Translations under genes and position numbers: made by a program
In this document: positions 35,368 through 47,612 of the stretch, piece by piece
Layout of the letters: each line of letters opens with the position of its first letter
Numbering within the stretch: position 1 is the stretch's first letter
From: Alitta virens
Lineage: Eukaryota > Annelida > Polychaeta > Phyllodocida > Nereididae
Direction of reading: 5' to 3'
Length of the DNA: 64,000 nucleotides
NCBI GenBank assembly: GCA_932294295.1
Contig: OW028577.1
Span: 3,686,001 to 3,750,000, forward strand
Notes under the pieces: model-generated
Seen by the model: the letters and a program-made list of their open reading frames with translations, nothing else
The model's database searches: none
What the model was told of the DNA's origin: nothing

Positions 35368-38300
35368 ACATGCACGCATGTAGGTCACTCAGCATGAAGA
35401 CACATGGTCTAACTGATCACATTTTATGGAGTTGTAATTCGGAAGAGGTCAATCTGAATAATGTCCGTTTTCACATTAACTCCTTTGGGATTGGGGTTGA
35501 TAGCAGCCAAAAGGGTTGGACAGCATGTAGGAGAAAAGGGTAGGATGCCAAAGCCTATATTACCCTGGGGTTTCAGACCCAATCATTGCATGTCACTGGG
35601 GCGATGCTACTGGGGTAGTGGAAATGAGATTTCAAAATTGAAAAGGGTATGTAGTAATGCCTCCTGACAGATTCGTCTTTTGGTGGTATTGGGTGAAATA
35701 GAAAAATTTCAGAGGCTTCGTGTGGATGTTGCTTTATCACTAGTTCTGTCTCATGCAAATGAGTATGAAGGGGAACGAGTGAAAAGTATTGGGAAAAAGT
35801 GCAGTATAGCGGACCCAGATTTATGACCATATTTAACGAGCCTCAATGCCAGGCCTATGACGTAAAAATGCTTGAAGTCTATGTATGACGTCACAAATTA
35901 ATGTAGTTATGACGGCGGTTTCATCTTCACAGAAAAGACAGCGTTTATTTTTGCATTTCCCCAAACCCCGCTCATCTTCACCAAATGTTATTTTAATTGT
36001 GCTTGAACTTCAAACTTGAAATATTTGATAAAATGTAATTTTTAACGGGCGCCAAATATGGGCATTTATTTGGGTCCACTATACTGCACTAAACCCAAGT
36101 ATTTCAGAAGAGATCGACACCCTACTGAAATAATCTTAATTCCTCCTTGCTGAAATGGACTGAAATGGACTGAAATGGACTGAAATAATAACATTTGAGA
36201 TTACAAATTGCCTCGACAAAAAGAACATGACTGATCCAAAACGTGGTGTTTAGTGTCATTATGTATTGTGAAGTGGTCCTTACAGTGAGGTGACCATAAC
36301 AGTATGGTCTGAATTGTGCACTGGCCTAAATATTATGTGAATAATGAGATAGAAATGTATACCAAATGAATGGTAGCTTTATGAATAAATGACTTATGAC
36401 CCTACAGTTGTATGAACCTCGCTGCTGCAATACTGCTCAGCCAATAAGCAGTAAATCGGACCACTGCTGATGTGGCAGACCTTGGATTTGCCTGCAACAG
36501 GCAAGGTAATGAATTTGAGTTATGGGGCCTTTAAACTGCATTTATGCGCATGTCAAGGACGTGACAGGGTCTTGTAGTGATTTGGACATGGGGTGGACCG
36601 GTGGGTATTTCTGGGTAGGAGGTGTTGATAATAATTGTCGCAAGGGTAGGAAGACCTCATCTATCGAAGGGTAAATTATACAGGGGTGTGGACAAAGATA
36701 TTACGAAAATTGGTATAGACTGATGAGGCACAATGCCCCAGAATCCCCACAGTGATATATTACAACAAATGATGGATTGGGGTAAAGGGATTTGGGGTAG
36801 AGACTTAACTCTATCCACACTCCAACCCCACCTTAATACCCCAGTTGGCCTTCTGGTTGAGTGACTCTGAGTAATTACTCTGGAAAAATGCCAAATGCCT
36901 GATTGCTGAATCTATTCAGGACAGTGGTTTTATGCAGTTATCAAATTTTTTTTTTTTTTGCTAAAACCGACAATGGATTTCGTGGTGGCATGCTGTTGTT
37001 GATATCGCATCTTGTTTTTTTGTGTTTTTTTTTCTAAATTATGTTAAATAACACATCTGAAAACCCCACTTGTAATTACTGCACCAATCTCGAGCACCAT
37101 TTATTAATCTATTTTCATCCGATTTTATCTTTTGACTATTAATTTTGTAAGCAAAAGCACCAGCAGTTTTACATCTTATGTGACCGACAGCTCGTTAATT
37201 TGCGGCCATGATCATCAACTAAAATGTATAATAATTAATAAATGTTGAAATGTTGTTGAATGTACATTCATGGGGATAATAAATTTCATTGCCATTGTCA
37301 CTAATCTTGAACCTCTTCGTGTGATATTTTTAAAATAGAAATCTCAGATGATCATCCTGAATGATCTTTAAGGAGATGGCTCACAAAATCACCAATCACC
37401 AGCCAACATTTCTCCTATGATGAGCTGACATATCACTTCACCTAAAGAGTTAAAGAGGCACTAAATTCCTTCCTTGTCACACTGCTCTACACAGTGCAAC
37501 ATCTCCAGATTAAGGAGACGAATGGGCTTCTATGGAAGAAGCGCCTCAGAGTTGCAAAATGCCCTTAAAATAATGAAATGCCCTGGAGATAGTGGCTTTG
37601 CACTGGGCAGGCACCAGTTGCTCTCAGCTAAACAACAGAAACAAAGTAGCTTTGAGGAAGGCTAATTAAAAAGGCAACTCCAAAAGCTGTACTCGTGTGT
37701 GAAATGTGATATGTATGATATTAAGCATGGATTAATAAAGGGATTATGAAATGTCATAGAACACATTGTCTGAGTGCTATCATGCATTGTGCATGAGACA
37801 GGCTTTAAGTTACCCTGTGCTAATGACCAGAAAATGGGGTAATTACTGTGCAGAAATAAGGTTAGAGACATCTATTGCAAGACGAAGTTTGTGAGTGTGA
37901 ACTCATGAAACAACAATGCCACTGCTGTCCGCTACTTAATTTTTTTAATCTTTAGATGAGATTATACTATAATCTCTCAGTTGAAGTTTTTTTTCAGCTT
38001 GGGAAGTTTACAAAATTTAGGCCAAACATATAAAAACTGTATAAGCCATCTCACTATTACGAACCTCTGCATCTTTTACATAGCTACATGCAGGTGGTTT
38101 TAATTCTAGGGCCTGGGAGTGTTTAACAGGGATTGTGATTACAGACTTGAAAAAGGCTCATGCTTGAGCAGGTCTTCAATGCCTGACTAATTAAACGCAA
38201 TAGTTTTTCAGCGGAAAGCAACGAGCTACAAAGGTATCATTGATGGCCTATCGATTTTAGTATACACTATATCCTAAAAACAGATTAAAACCAAAAATGT

Positions 38301-39347
38301 CGGGCCACAACACGCAGAGGACCTCTGAGGTAAGTAATGGCTGCCCTTGCATTGCATGACAATGGTGCTTCTGACCTAAATGGAACCCAGGTCAAATCTA
38401 ATGATGGGCCACAATTTCTCTTCGTGGCTTGGATCAAAAACATAAAAGGGGAAAAAGATGTAGTGTCAGGATGATTTAGGACCTTTTTCCCCAGCTGCCC
38501 TGAAGGTGGTCCGGGCACCTTTGGATGATTGAATATTTAATCGTCCAGGGATCTGTCTTAACCAGAGGAAACCACTTGGGTTATATTATTTGATTTGGCT
38601 TATTTATCCTTGCGTGCACAAGCCTGCTTTTGCCACAGTTTATATGACTTGCACAAACACCACTGATACTGCCTAAACCACAGGAAACCACAGAGTTATA
38701 ATTTATCTGCACAATGATGATTGTGATGATGATGACGATGATAGCATTCCAATTGGACTAATATCGGACTGAAGGCGGCCACACCAGGCCGACTTTGGCC
38801 TGTAAAATACTCGCTTCAAATAACAGCCACATTAGCATCTCCCAAATGACTGATATGTGACTAATTAACATTGCAGAAACCAAGGGGGGGGGGGACAACG
38901 AATTTCTCCTTACATATGAGTTACATAACCCAGAGTTACACCGCATTAAGATGATTAAGTGAGACACAAGACCCCTTCTGCATGAGTATTCTGTGGTTTT
39001 TGTGGCATGTCACTCCTGCAACTGAATGGGTCGGAATGACTAGAGTGTGCCTCAATACCTAATTTTGACAGGCTCCACTCTGTCCTTAGCTTGGGGTCTG
39101 TTAAGGGTTAATCTTACCCCAGTCTGCATTAAGTGAAGGCTTCGTGCTATCAGGGGTAATGCAGGTTAATTGAACAAGCTTTCCTGAAGAGGCAGACGGT
39201 AGTTTTCTAAAGGTAGCCATTATGCTTTATTGTTAAGAAGACGTTTAGCCCCATATATCCCGGTCATGTTACTTCGTATGATTTACTGGTGGCCTGCCTT
39301 TAGTGTTGGGTCAAATTCCTGACCCAAATTATGTGGTTTCGTTGCAA
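35368..39347. other. noncoding sequence with minor repeats
   Basis: No confident gene. Holds a 4-copy repeat CTGAAATGGA near 36150-36185 and a partial CCCAGATAGC-class MITE end at about 38738-38800 (GATAGCATTCCAATTGG). A possible tiny first exon at 38297-38329 is listed under findings. Confidence 0.4.
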
Positions 39348-39665
39348 TAGTGGATTTTCACGGAAGGTTCTCTGTATTTCCACCAGGTGGCTACTACAGA
39401 ATACTGCCATTCTATTGGCTGAAAAAGTTCCCAGCCACCCTTGACTCTGATTGGCTGAAGCAAAGTGCATCCTAGCAGCAGTATTTTTTAGTGCATTTTA
39501 ATGTATATTTGACATCTTATCATTCAGTTGATTTCTGTTATTTCCCAGAGAAAATTATATTTATGAAATCAGTTAGTTATGACCTACTATGTCTGAAAAG
39601 CAACGTGAGTAATAAGAGGAGAGGAAAGACTTATGTCTTGCTGAATTCAGGGCTGCTTAGTGAAA
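39348..39665 (+). repeat. interspersed repeat, copy 2 (pair with 26341-26640)
   Basis: Same orientation as copy 1 and collinear through GGTTCTCTGTATTTCCAC, GATTGGCTGAAGCAAAGTGC, GACCTACTATGTCTGAAAAG and TCAGGGCTGCTTAGTGAAAT. Copy 2 has small insertions. Confidence 0.75.
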
Positions 39666-40525
39666 TGACTTTATTCATTTATAAAATGGTCAGAATATGC
39701 TAAGCAAGGTTGAAGTAAAATCTGTCATAAAACAACCCTGGACGAAGCATATAGTTTCATCTGACTGGTTTGATGCACATTGTATACCTAAGTGTTTTTT
39801 TTTATATATAACAAAGGTAGTCATTTCAATGATGAAGAGTATTATGCACAAATAAAAAAAAACAGAATTTTTGCGAAAAGTGTAGTCATCTTGTTTCCGC
39901 ACACGATGATTTGTAGCCTGTCCTCTTGTATTTCCCAGGGTTTCAAATAGACTGAAAGGCGTGGAAAGTTTCCAATATAGTGATTGTGGGCAAAAAAACA
40001 AAAGCCATTCAAAGCTTTCATCCACTTCTTCAGATACCTCAATTGTGTGATGTTCGTCAATCGGGTCACATGACCGGAAGCACTTTGCCACAATATAGTT
40101 CCATAATTGCTGCTTTATTGCACTCCAGTGCTTCCTGGGGGTTCATTAAAGTTCAAAGGAAAGATGGCAGACTGTCAAGGGTTGATTTTACATGAAAGAC
40201 AAGGAAATGCCATATAAGGAAAATGGAGTCATTGGAAACCGGAAACTATAGTGCACTAGTGAGGAATTGTGGGTGTATGTGGGTGTTAGGTGGGGCGGTG
40301 ACCGCCATTGCAATGAATCATGGGTCTGGAGTGAAGGGAATACTTCCTCAAACTCGATAAATTTTGTAAATTAAATTATGTGTCAAAAGAGAGTTGAAGG
40401 GTTCCTGCTGAAGGAAATATGTTCTGAGTCTACCTAAGTGTTTTTCCTGAAGGAAATATGTTCGCAAACTAGATAAATTTTGTAAATTGATTTTTGTGTC
40501 CAAACATGTAATGACTGTCTAAATA
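39666..40525. other. noncoding sequence left of the retrotransposon
   Basis: A 133-codon minus-strand frame (39690-40091) has no motif. TCACATGACCGGAAG at 40067-40081 combines an E-box-like and an ETS-like word as in some promoters. A local duplication (AAACTAGATAAATTTTGTAAATT-like words) is seen at 40354-40500. Confidence 0.35.
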
Positions 40526-40530
40526 GTCCA

Positions 40531-41053
40531 TGTCGCTGCAATAGCGTTGAAAACATAAACCACACAGCTTGAAATAACTCTGCCTTTAATCCTTGCTTCG
40601 TGAATTTACAAAGTAGCATAGCATACTTGACATTTGTAGCATGTTCATAATAGCAGCAGGTTTCAAACTGCAAAATAAAGAATAAAAGATTCTACAGTGT
40701 CACAAATTTGACTAACATGTACATAGATTAATACAATAATACATAAAGAAAGTTTTACTTACATCTGTGTGTTTTAACTTAGAAGCTAGATCATTAGTTT
40801 AACATAAGTAGGATCAGTGTGCACTGTGCAAATGTGCAAGAAGAACAAATGGCTGCTCACAAAAAGCCCACCAAAACAACAGGAAGTATACTGCTGCTGC
40901 CATCTGCATCCTACTGTAAAGTAGCTATATTTAGCACTAATGCATACTCATTACAGAAACACATTTCATGGGACTTGAACAGACAATCTTCTGATCAGTA
41001 GCATGACACCTTAACCACTCGAGCTAACCGGTCACACAGTTTTGACAGTAACA
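40531..41053 (-). repeat. BEL/Pao LTR (3' LTR in element orientation)
   Basis: Nearly identical to 47086-47612 over 523 bases, with TG/CA-type ends (TGTTACTG...GCAGCGACA on the minus strand). AATAAA occurs on the plus strand only (about 40672-40683), so no polyadenylation signal is obvious in the assumed orientation. No clear polypurine tract lies on its inner side (41054-41090). Confidence 0.9.
40964..41034 (-). other. tRNA-like module inside the LTR
   Basis: The reverse complement has GGTTAGCTCGAGTGGTTAAG (A-box/D-arm-like) and TGTTCAAGTCCC (B-box/T-loop-like) separated as in a tRNA. No acceptor stem can be paired. The other LTR has the same module at 47519-47589. Either a tRNA or SINE head captured by the LTR, or an internal Pol III-type promoter. 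Confidence 0.55.
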
Positions 41054-41090
41054 TAGCCGCCAACATAAATATGATTATTTATCAACAAAA

Positions 41091-42616
41091 TGAAAACATT
41101 ACTGTACAAAACATTCACAATAGTATGGCAATACATTTTAACCATTTGACAATAACAAAACCAATTTATGAACAGGCCTTCTCAATTCAGAAGTTTGAGT
41201 TTTGAGCTTGACAGCACGTACCAAATCATCTACCATCATGGGAAGTATCATCATTCGAAAATGATAAGAGCAATCTCATCTCATCAGGAAATGTCCTCCG
41301 ATGAAGCCAGCGCAAGATTTCCAATTCAGCTTGTTCGATATCCGCAACTTGCAAGATGGCATATTACATGTTGGCGGCCGCCTGAAACATGCAAGATTGA
41401 ATGAATCGGCAAAACATCCAGTAATTCTTCCTAGGAAATCCAACATTACTTGCCTTCTCATTAATCACGAACATTGTCGGCTTGGTCATGCAGGACGAAA
41501 TCACGTACTAAGCAATCTTCGACAGAAATATTGGATAATTGGAGCCAATTCAGCAGTACGTAATGTCATCCATCATTGCGTCAATTGTCGCAAACTTCGA
41601 GGTCATGTTCAAGAACAAAAAATGTCTCACTTACCTGTTTGTCGAACAGATGATACAGCACCTCCATTTACATTTACTGGTGTGGACTATTTTGGACCTT
41701 TTGTTGTACGCCAAGGAAGAAAAGATGTCAAACGCTATGGTGTGATGCTGACATGCATGGCAAGTAGAGCCATACATTTGGAGGTCGCCAATTCCCTTGA
41801 TGTGCATTCCTGTATCCATGCATTGAGACGTTTCATCGCAAGGAGGGGAAATGTTAAGGAGCTCTATAGTGACAACGGCACTAACTTCACTGGAGCGAAT
41901 AAAGGATTGAAGGAAGCTGTTGCTGAGATGGATCAGACTGCCATGAAAACTGAATTCAGAAATCTTGGAATCAAATGGAATTTCAACCCCCCCACAGGAA
42001 GTCACATGGGTGGGACCTGGGAACGGTCAATTAGAACTGTCCGCAAAGTATTAGATGGTCTCCTTCAAGAACATGGTCATCAGTTAGATGAAGAATCCTT
42101 CCAGACACTAATTTGTGAAATTGAGGCGATTGTGAACTCGCGACCACTGACATCTGTCTCAGGGGAACCAAATGACTTGGAACCTTTAACCCCGAATCAC
42201 ATTCTGACTGGAAGAACTCAAGTTACCATGCCTCCTCCTGGAAATTTTGAACAGCATGACTTGTATGTACGGCGTCGTTGGCGAAGAGTCCAATATCTTG
42301 CAAATCTTTTTTGGTCACGCTGGAAAAAGGAGTATCTGTTGATGCAACAAAAACGACAAAAATGGAACATGCCCACAAGAAATATGTGCATTGGAGATGT
42401 GGTGCTTATTAAAGATGACAATCTTCCTCGTAACTGTTGGAAAATGGGACGAGTGATCGATTTGGAACACGGCAGTGATGATTTGGTACGCGCTGTCAAG
42501 CTCAAAACTCAAACTTCTGAATTGAGAAGGCCTGTTCATAAATTGGTTTTGTTATTGTCAAATGGTTAAAATGTATTGCCATACTATTGTGAATGTTTTG
42601 TACAGTAATGTTTTCA
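41091..42616. repeat. 140-bp inverted repeats framing the integrase block
   Basis: The left arm 41091-41230 is the reverse complement of the right arm 42477-42616, with very few mismatches (for example CAGCACGTACC against CAGCGCGTACC). The right arm covers the end of the integrase frame and its stop. The left arm is the same sequence in the original minus orientation next to the LTR. The integrase end therefore exists twice, head to head, which marks an inversion accompanied by duplication. Confidence 0.92.
41301..42569 (+). pseudogene. BEL/Pao integrase block, inverted
   Basis: An open frame of 422 codons. Residues about 56-96 form the HHCC zinc-binding domain (H58, H63, C93, C96). The catalytic core has D129 (TGVDYFGPF), D191 (YSDNGTNFTGA) and E241 (GGTWERSIRTV). 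The carboxy part has LTPNHILTGR and the Trp-rich region followed by IGDVVLIKDDN, the carboxy-terminal domain usual for BEL/Pao integrases. All catalytic residues are present. It lies on the strand opposite the rest of pol, has no gag-pol start of its own, and the second half of RNase H that should precede it is missing. It is marked broken because of this displacement, not because of internal stops. Confidence 0.93.
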
Positions 42617-45443
42617 ACATTGTCTAATTCATACTTCATCATTCTCGCCAACTTGATTCCCGTGACTGCGGCCATCAATTCCAACCTGGGGATTGTTACA
42701 GTCTTCAAGGGTGTTAAACGTGCTTTGCCAATCAAAAAAGCTACATTGTGATTACCTTGATCATCAGTTGTGCGTAAGTAAATCACCGTTTCATATCCAG
42801 AAGTACTGGCATCATTGAAAACATGCATTTCTTTTGCAGTTATGTTTTTCTTGCATCTATGAGAAAGTTTCTTTGAAGTTTCACTTGCGTTAAATTGGGC
42901 AATGAAGACAACCAGCTCTGCCAATCATTCAGGTGCACTGATGGTATTTCATCATCCCATCCCAAATGATTGTCGCGACATAGATCTTGCAAAGTCTTCT
43001 TGGCTGGAAGGATTACAGGTGCCAGGAATCCTAACGGATCATACAAGGATGAAATTACCGATAAAATTCCTCTTCTTGACAAAGCTTTGTTCTTCTCCAC
43101 AAAATTGAACCCAAATTGGTCTAACTTGATATCCCATTGAATACCAAGGGCTCTTTCAAATGTCATCTCATCAAGATGCAGATCTTGTTTCAAGAGAACA
43201 CAGGATTGTTCTTCTGCAGGTAAACTCTGAAGTATTTCTGGGCGGTTACTCGTGAATTTAGTCAAATGAAAACTTGCGGCTGCACACACATCCCAGAGTT
43301 TTTTCACCAGTTCTTTGCCTTCAGTAACGCAGTTCAAAACCTTCAAGCAGTCATCTACATAAAAGTTTCTTTCAATCACTTTGATTACCTCAGCATCCTG
43401 AGATAACTTTGCTGTACTATGCAGAGCAAAGTTGGCAATACTAGGTGACGAAACTGCTCCGAACAGGTGCACAGTCATCTGATATTCCCTCATTGGACCT
43501 TCAAGATTTCCATCGGGCCACCACAGAAACCGTAAGTAGCTGCGTTGACTATCTGGAACCTGGACTTGATAAAACATGCTCTCGACATCCGCCATGAAAG
43601 CAATTGGTCCTACTCTGAAACGGGTAAGTACACCAATCAATCTATTTGTGAGATCAGGGCCCTGTAGCAGACAGTCATTTAAAGACACCCCCATGTACTT
43701 CGCGCTGCAGTCGAATACAACCCGTATCTTGTTTGGCTTGTGAGGGTGGTATACTCCGTGGTGAGGAAGGAACCAGGTTTGTCCATGCGGAGAATACTCC
43801 ATCTCATTTGTTACAATCTCAGCATAACCCCGTTCAACTATCTTGTCCATAAACTTCTTATAGTCATCATAATACTGCTGGTCCTTCAACATCTTCCGTT
43901 TTTGATGCATAACTCTCTTCATCACATAAGCTCTGTTGTCTGGCAAAATTATATTCTGATTGCGGAATGGCAAAGGTAATGTGAAGTGACCATTTTGCAT
44001 AACTATCCCATCCTCACATATCTTGAGAAAACGTTGATCTTCCTGAGACATTCCCTTCTCCCCAGGATAAGCCTCAGCGTAATGTTCGTTAAAATCCATT
44101 TCAAACATATGGAGGATAGAAGATGGTGATAAAATCTCTTTATGAGCTTCGACTTCCTGTACCATTATTCGGTTAACTACCAACTTGCCTTGACAATCAC
44201 TGTCTACTTGTAATGGTCCATGGATTGTCCAACCATGACGTAAGCGGACTGCATAAGGACTTTGTCCATCAGAAGGTACAACTTGAAGTGGCTCCAGAGC
44301 AATTGGACAATTACTACCAATTAGTATGCCAATTTCCAAGTCGTCTCTATAATCTGTCATTTCATTGACGATCTCCTGAAGATTCTTCCACCTGCTTATC
44401 GTCTCTATTCTAGGAATCTGTTTCTTTGTAACAGGAATCTCTTCCCTCGTAAACGTAGATGGCAAGTGGACTAAATTACCTCCGTCCATGTCTGAAACAA
44501 CCAGATTATTGATGACTTTGCTTCCAGAATGAGTACAGCCATGCATTGTCTTAAGCTGAAGAACTGTCTGTCTACCAGAAGCATGCAAATGTCTCATTAA
44601 ATCCTCAGTGATAAAACAGCCGCTGCTTCCATTGTCGTAAAAGGCATAAGTAGACACACACTCTGTACGTCCCTTTTGATATATCTTCACTGGAAGAATG
44701 GCATGAAGTATCAATGAATCTTCAATGTCAGTGGCAGTACATGAGCTCTTATCAATCTCCTGCTTGTTACCACTTGAAGGCACGGATGTCTCCTCTTCTT
44801 TGCCACCAGGGGAATTTGAAGTCACTTTGTGCTCATAACCATCAATATGAAGGGATGTTGGATGTCTCTTCCCACATTTCAAACACTTCCTCCTTCGTTT
44901 GCAATCCTTAGAAAAGTGGTTCCGACCAAAACAACCAAAACACAAACCCTTTGTCCTAAGAAATTCTCTTTTGTCATCCACATGTTTCTTCATATAATCA
45001 TTACAGACTTCTAAATCATGCTGACCACTGCATAAAACACAAGTTACACTGGCATCTTTAACATTTGAGGCAGTATCGCTTGTACTCACAGTGACAGTGG
45101 CAAAACTTGAACTTTTTTGCTTTGGTTTAGTCTGCCCTTGATTCCTTTTACCATCCACCAGAGACTGAGATGAATTCCGCCCATAAACAGGATCATTGGC
45201 AGTCTCCGCAGCTGATCGCACAAAGTTTACCAGGTCCGAGAAGTTCAGGATCTTCTGTCGTTCCATTCGGGCTTTACTGGCAGATTCCCTCCATTTATTT
45301 TGAAGATAACCTGGAAGCTTTTGCACAATGTTAACCATATTTGGCGGGTGATTGAGAACATCTAAGTATGTAACACATTTCATAGCTGTTTCACACTTAA
45401 CAAGATACAATGATAACTTTTTCAAACCAACACAGGAAGTCAC
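42617..45443 (-). pseudogene. BEL/Pao gag carboxy half, protease, reverse transcriptase, partial RNase H
   Basis: The minus-strand frame 45443-42840 (867 codons) starts inside a junction filler, so its first few residues are not original. It then has the carboxy half of gag with two zinc knuckles (CFGCFGRNHFSKDC near 168-181, then CLKCGKRHPTSLH). The A17-type aspartic protease has FYDNGSSGCF near 268-277. Reverse transcriptase has FDCSAKYMGVSLND near 577-590, motif A ADVESMFYQV near 619, and YVDD at about 695-698. A frameshift near 42840-42870 moves the reading to another frame, where RNase H begins (HVFNDASTSGY, catalytic Asp). RNase H is cut at about 42617, where the inverted integrase block starts. 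Protease and RT motifs are intact; the gag start is missing from this strand. Confidence 0.93.
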
Positions 45444-45508
45444 ATGGGTGGGACCTGGGAACGGTCAATTAGAACTGTCCGCAAAGTATTAGATGGTCTC
45501 CTTCAAGA
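45432..45508 (+). repeat. 77-bp integrase-derived filler at the gag breakpoint
   Basis: Identical, as far as I can read, to 41994-42070 inside the integrase core, and in the same orientation. It lies exactly between the minus-strand gag-pol block and the plus-strand gag block. Such a short templated insertion is typical of template switching. Confidence 0.9.
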
Positions 45509-45537
45509 GTTCATAAGTTTCAAAATCTGTATTCAAC

Positions 45538-46968
45538 ATGTCAGAAGTGAAAGTTGATGAAGAAATTGGGAAAATAGTAGAAGACGCTAATGCAAAGCCA
45601 GAAGATAATTTAACAACCACAATAGATGTTTTACCAAAACCACCAGGAAATAGTAATGAAGGATCTTCAGACAATACTTCAAATGATGAAGACAAAATAA
45701 AATTAATGGAAATTCAGCGTGAAAATGAAAATAGGCAAACTGCTGCATTGGGCAACGTCACAAAGAAGCGCAATGCAATTGCTGATTTGATGCATATACT
45801 GACAATCTAAACTCTGTGAAGACAGCATTGACAGAATTAAATGAACGTTATGCTGCATATAAGAAAGCTCATGAAGAACACATTGCAGTCTTGATGGATG
45901 AAGCTGTCATTGAAAGTGAAGAGTCCCGATTTTCCAGTAAGCAGATATCAATTGTGGAATTTAGAAGACAAGTTAATGGTTGGATTCGTAGCGCTGAGGA
46001 TGAAATAGCTGATGACTTAGATGAGGCCTTTAGTTCTATGAGGTCACGTAAAAGATTGGAGAATAGAAGTCAGAAGTCTGGTAGTCAGAGATCGATGAAG
46101 TCAGTACATTCTGCTCGATTGATTGAAAAGGCAAACATTGCAGAATTGTCTGTCATGAAAACTATGTTAAAACAACAAGAAGAGGTGTCACGAAAGAGAC
46201 AGGCAATTAAAGATGAAGAACAACGGGTAAAGTTAGAGATAGAATTGGCCAAGGCGAAAGCAAGAGCTGAGGCGTTTGTTAGTGAAGAGAAAGCTGATGG
46301 TATGAACCTTTATCTTGAAGAAACAGCACAACAGAAGTTGCGTGATGCTCAACTGTCTAAAGTTCCCGATGCTTCAGTACCTGAAGTCCCAAAGACTGAT
46401 GCTCGTGTGTCTGACGTCCCGAAGTCTGATGCTCATGTGCCTGGTGTCCCGAAGTTTGATGCTCGTGGTCCCGTAGCCGCAAAGTCTGATGCTTGCGTGC
46501 TGGATGTTTCTACTTCTGCAATAAATCAAGTTAAGATTGCTCAAACATTGGCTGCAGAACCTGTGGTAAGATCTCCACTTAATCTTGATGCCCAACCTTT
46601 TTATCCACGGAACACTGAAGGTATGAACTCTGGTAACTTGCTAGCTGCATTAACTCTACCGCAATACAAACTGATTCCATTCAAGGGTGAACTTTTAGAA
46701 TATAGAACATTTATGAGGGCATTTGAATCTCGTATCGCTTCTAAAGTCAGTAATGCTACTGAAAAACTTGACTATCTATTGCAACATTTTGAAGGTGATG
46801 CGAAAGATATTGTTGAAGGTTGTATCGATATAGATGATGCTGAACAAGGTTATTCAGAGGCTTGTAGATTACTTGAAAGAGAGTATGGTGATGTTTACAA
46901 GCTGAGTTTAACATATTTGAAGAAAATTCATGATTGGCCTGTTGTAAAATCTGATGATTGTTTTGGTT
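45538..46968 (+). pseudogene. BEL/Pao gag amino-terminal block, inverted and frameshifted
   Basis: Begins at ATG 45538 and reads 90 codons to TAA 45808-45810. A one-base shift near 45786-45795 continues the protein in another frame to about 46968. The second part has a charged, coiled-coil-like region (LKQQEEVSRKRQ, then Lys/Glu/Ala-rich), a stretch of degenerate repeats around VPKSDAHVPG / VPKTDARVSD, then a DUF1759-type gag domain (LPQYKLIPFKGELLEYRTF onward to HDWPVVKSDD). The gag sequence stops at about 46960 where LTR-derived filler starts, and its continuation lies on the opposite strand from about 45431. The frameshift means gag would be broken even without the inversion. Confidence 0.88.
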
Positions 46969-47087
46969 GGCTTTTTGTGAGCAGCCATTTGTTCTTCTTG
47001 CACATTTGCACAGTGCACACTGATCCTACTTATGTTAAACTAATGATCTAGCTTCTAAGTTAAAACACACAGATTTTGAAACTTATG
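46959..47087 (-). repeat. inverted LTR fragment plus 18-bp inverted repeat at the gag breakpoint
   Basis: 46969-47075 is the reverse complement of LTR sequence at about 47317-47423; similarity may begin a few bases earlier, within TTTTGGTTGG. At 47070-47087 CAGATTTTGAAACTTATG is the exact reverse complement of 45512-45529. The short leader between LTR and gag is therefore present at both ends of the gag block. Confidence 0.88.
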
Positions 47088-47612
47088 TTGCTGCAATAGC
47101 GTTGAAAACATAAACCACACAGCTTGAAATAACTCTGCCTTTAATCCTTGCTTCGTGAATTTACAAAGTAGCATAGCATACTTGACATTTGTAGCATGTT
47201 CATAATAGCAGCAGGTTTCAAACTGCAAAATAAAGAATAAAAGATTCTACAGTGTCACAAATTTGACTAACATGTACATAGATTAATACAATAATACATA
47301 AAGAAAGTTTTACTTACATCTGTGTGTTTTAACTTAGAAGCTAGATCATTAGTTTAACATAAGTAGGATCAGTGTGCACTGTGCAAATGTGCAAGAAGAA
47401 CAAATGGCTGCTCACAAAAAGCCCACCAAAAGAACAGGAAGTATACTGCTGCTGCCATCTGCATCCTACTGTAAAGTAGCTATATTTAGCACTAATGCAT
47501 ACTCATTACACAAACACATTTCATGGGACTTGAACAGACAATCTTCTGATCAGTAGCATGACACCTTAACCACTCGAGCTAACCGGTCACACAGTTTTGA
47601 CAGTAACAAACA
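47086..47612 (-). repeat. BEL/Pao LTR (5' LTR in element orientation)
   Basis: Matches 40531-41053 with about three substitutions. Its outer end reads TGTTTGTTACTG on the minus strand, four bases longer than the inner end of the other LTR. The adjacent leader (TAAGTTTCAAAATCTG on the minus strand) does not begin with TGG, so no ordinary tRNA primer-binding site is recognisable. Confidence 0.9.

Noticed and set aside
39690..40091. 133-codon minus-strand frame
   Set aside because: No motif, AT-driven hydrophobic middle, and another frame on the same strand is open over the same bases.
41054..41090. Primer-binding site or polypurine tract next to the left LTR
   Set aside because: Neither a TGG-starting tRNA complement nor a purine run is visible on either strand.
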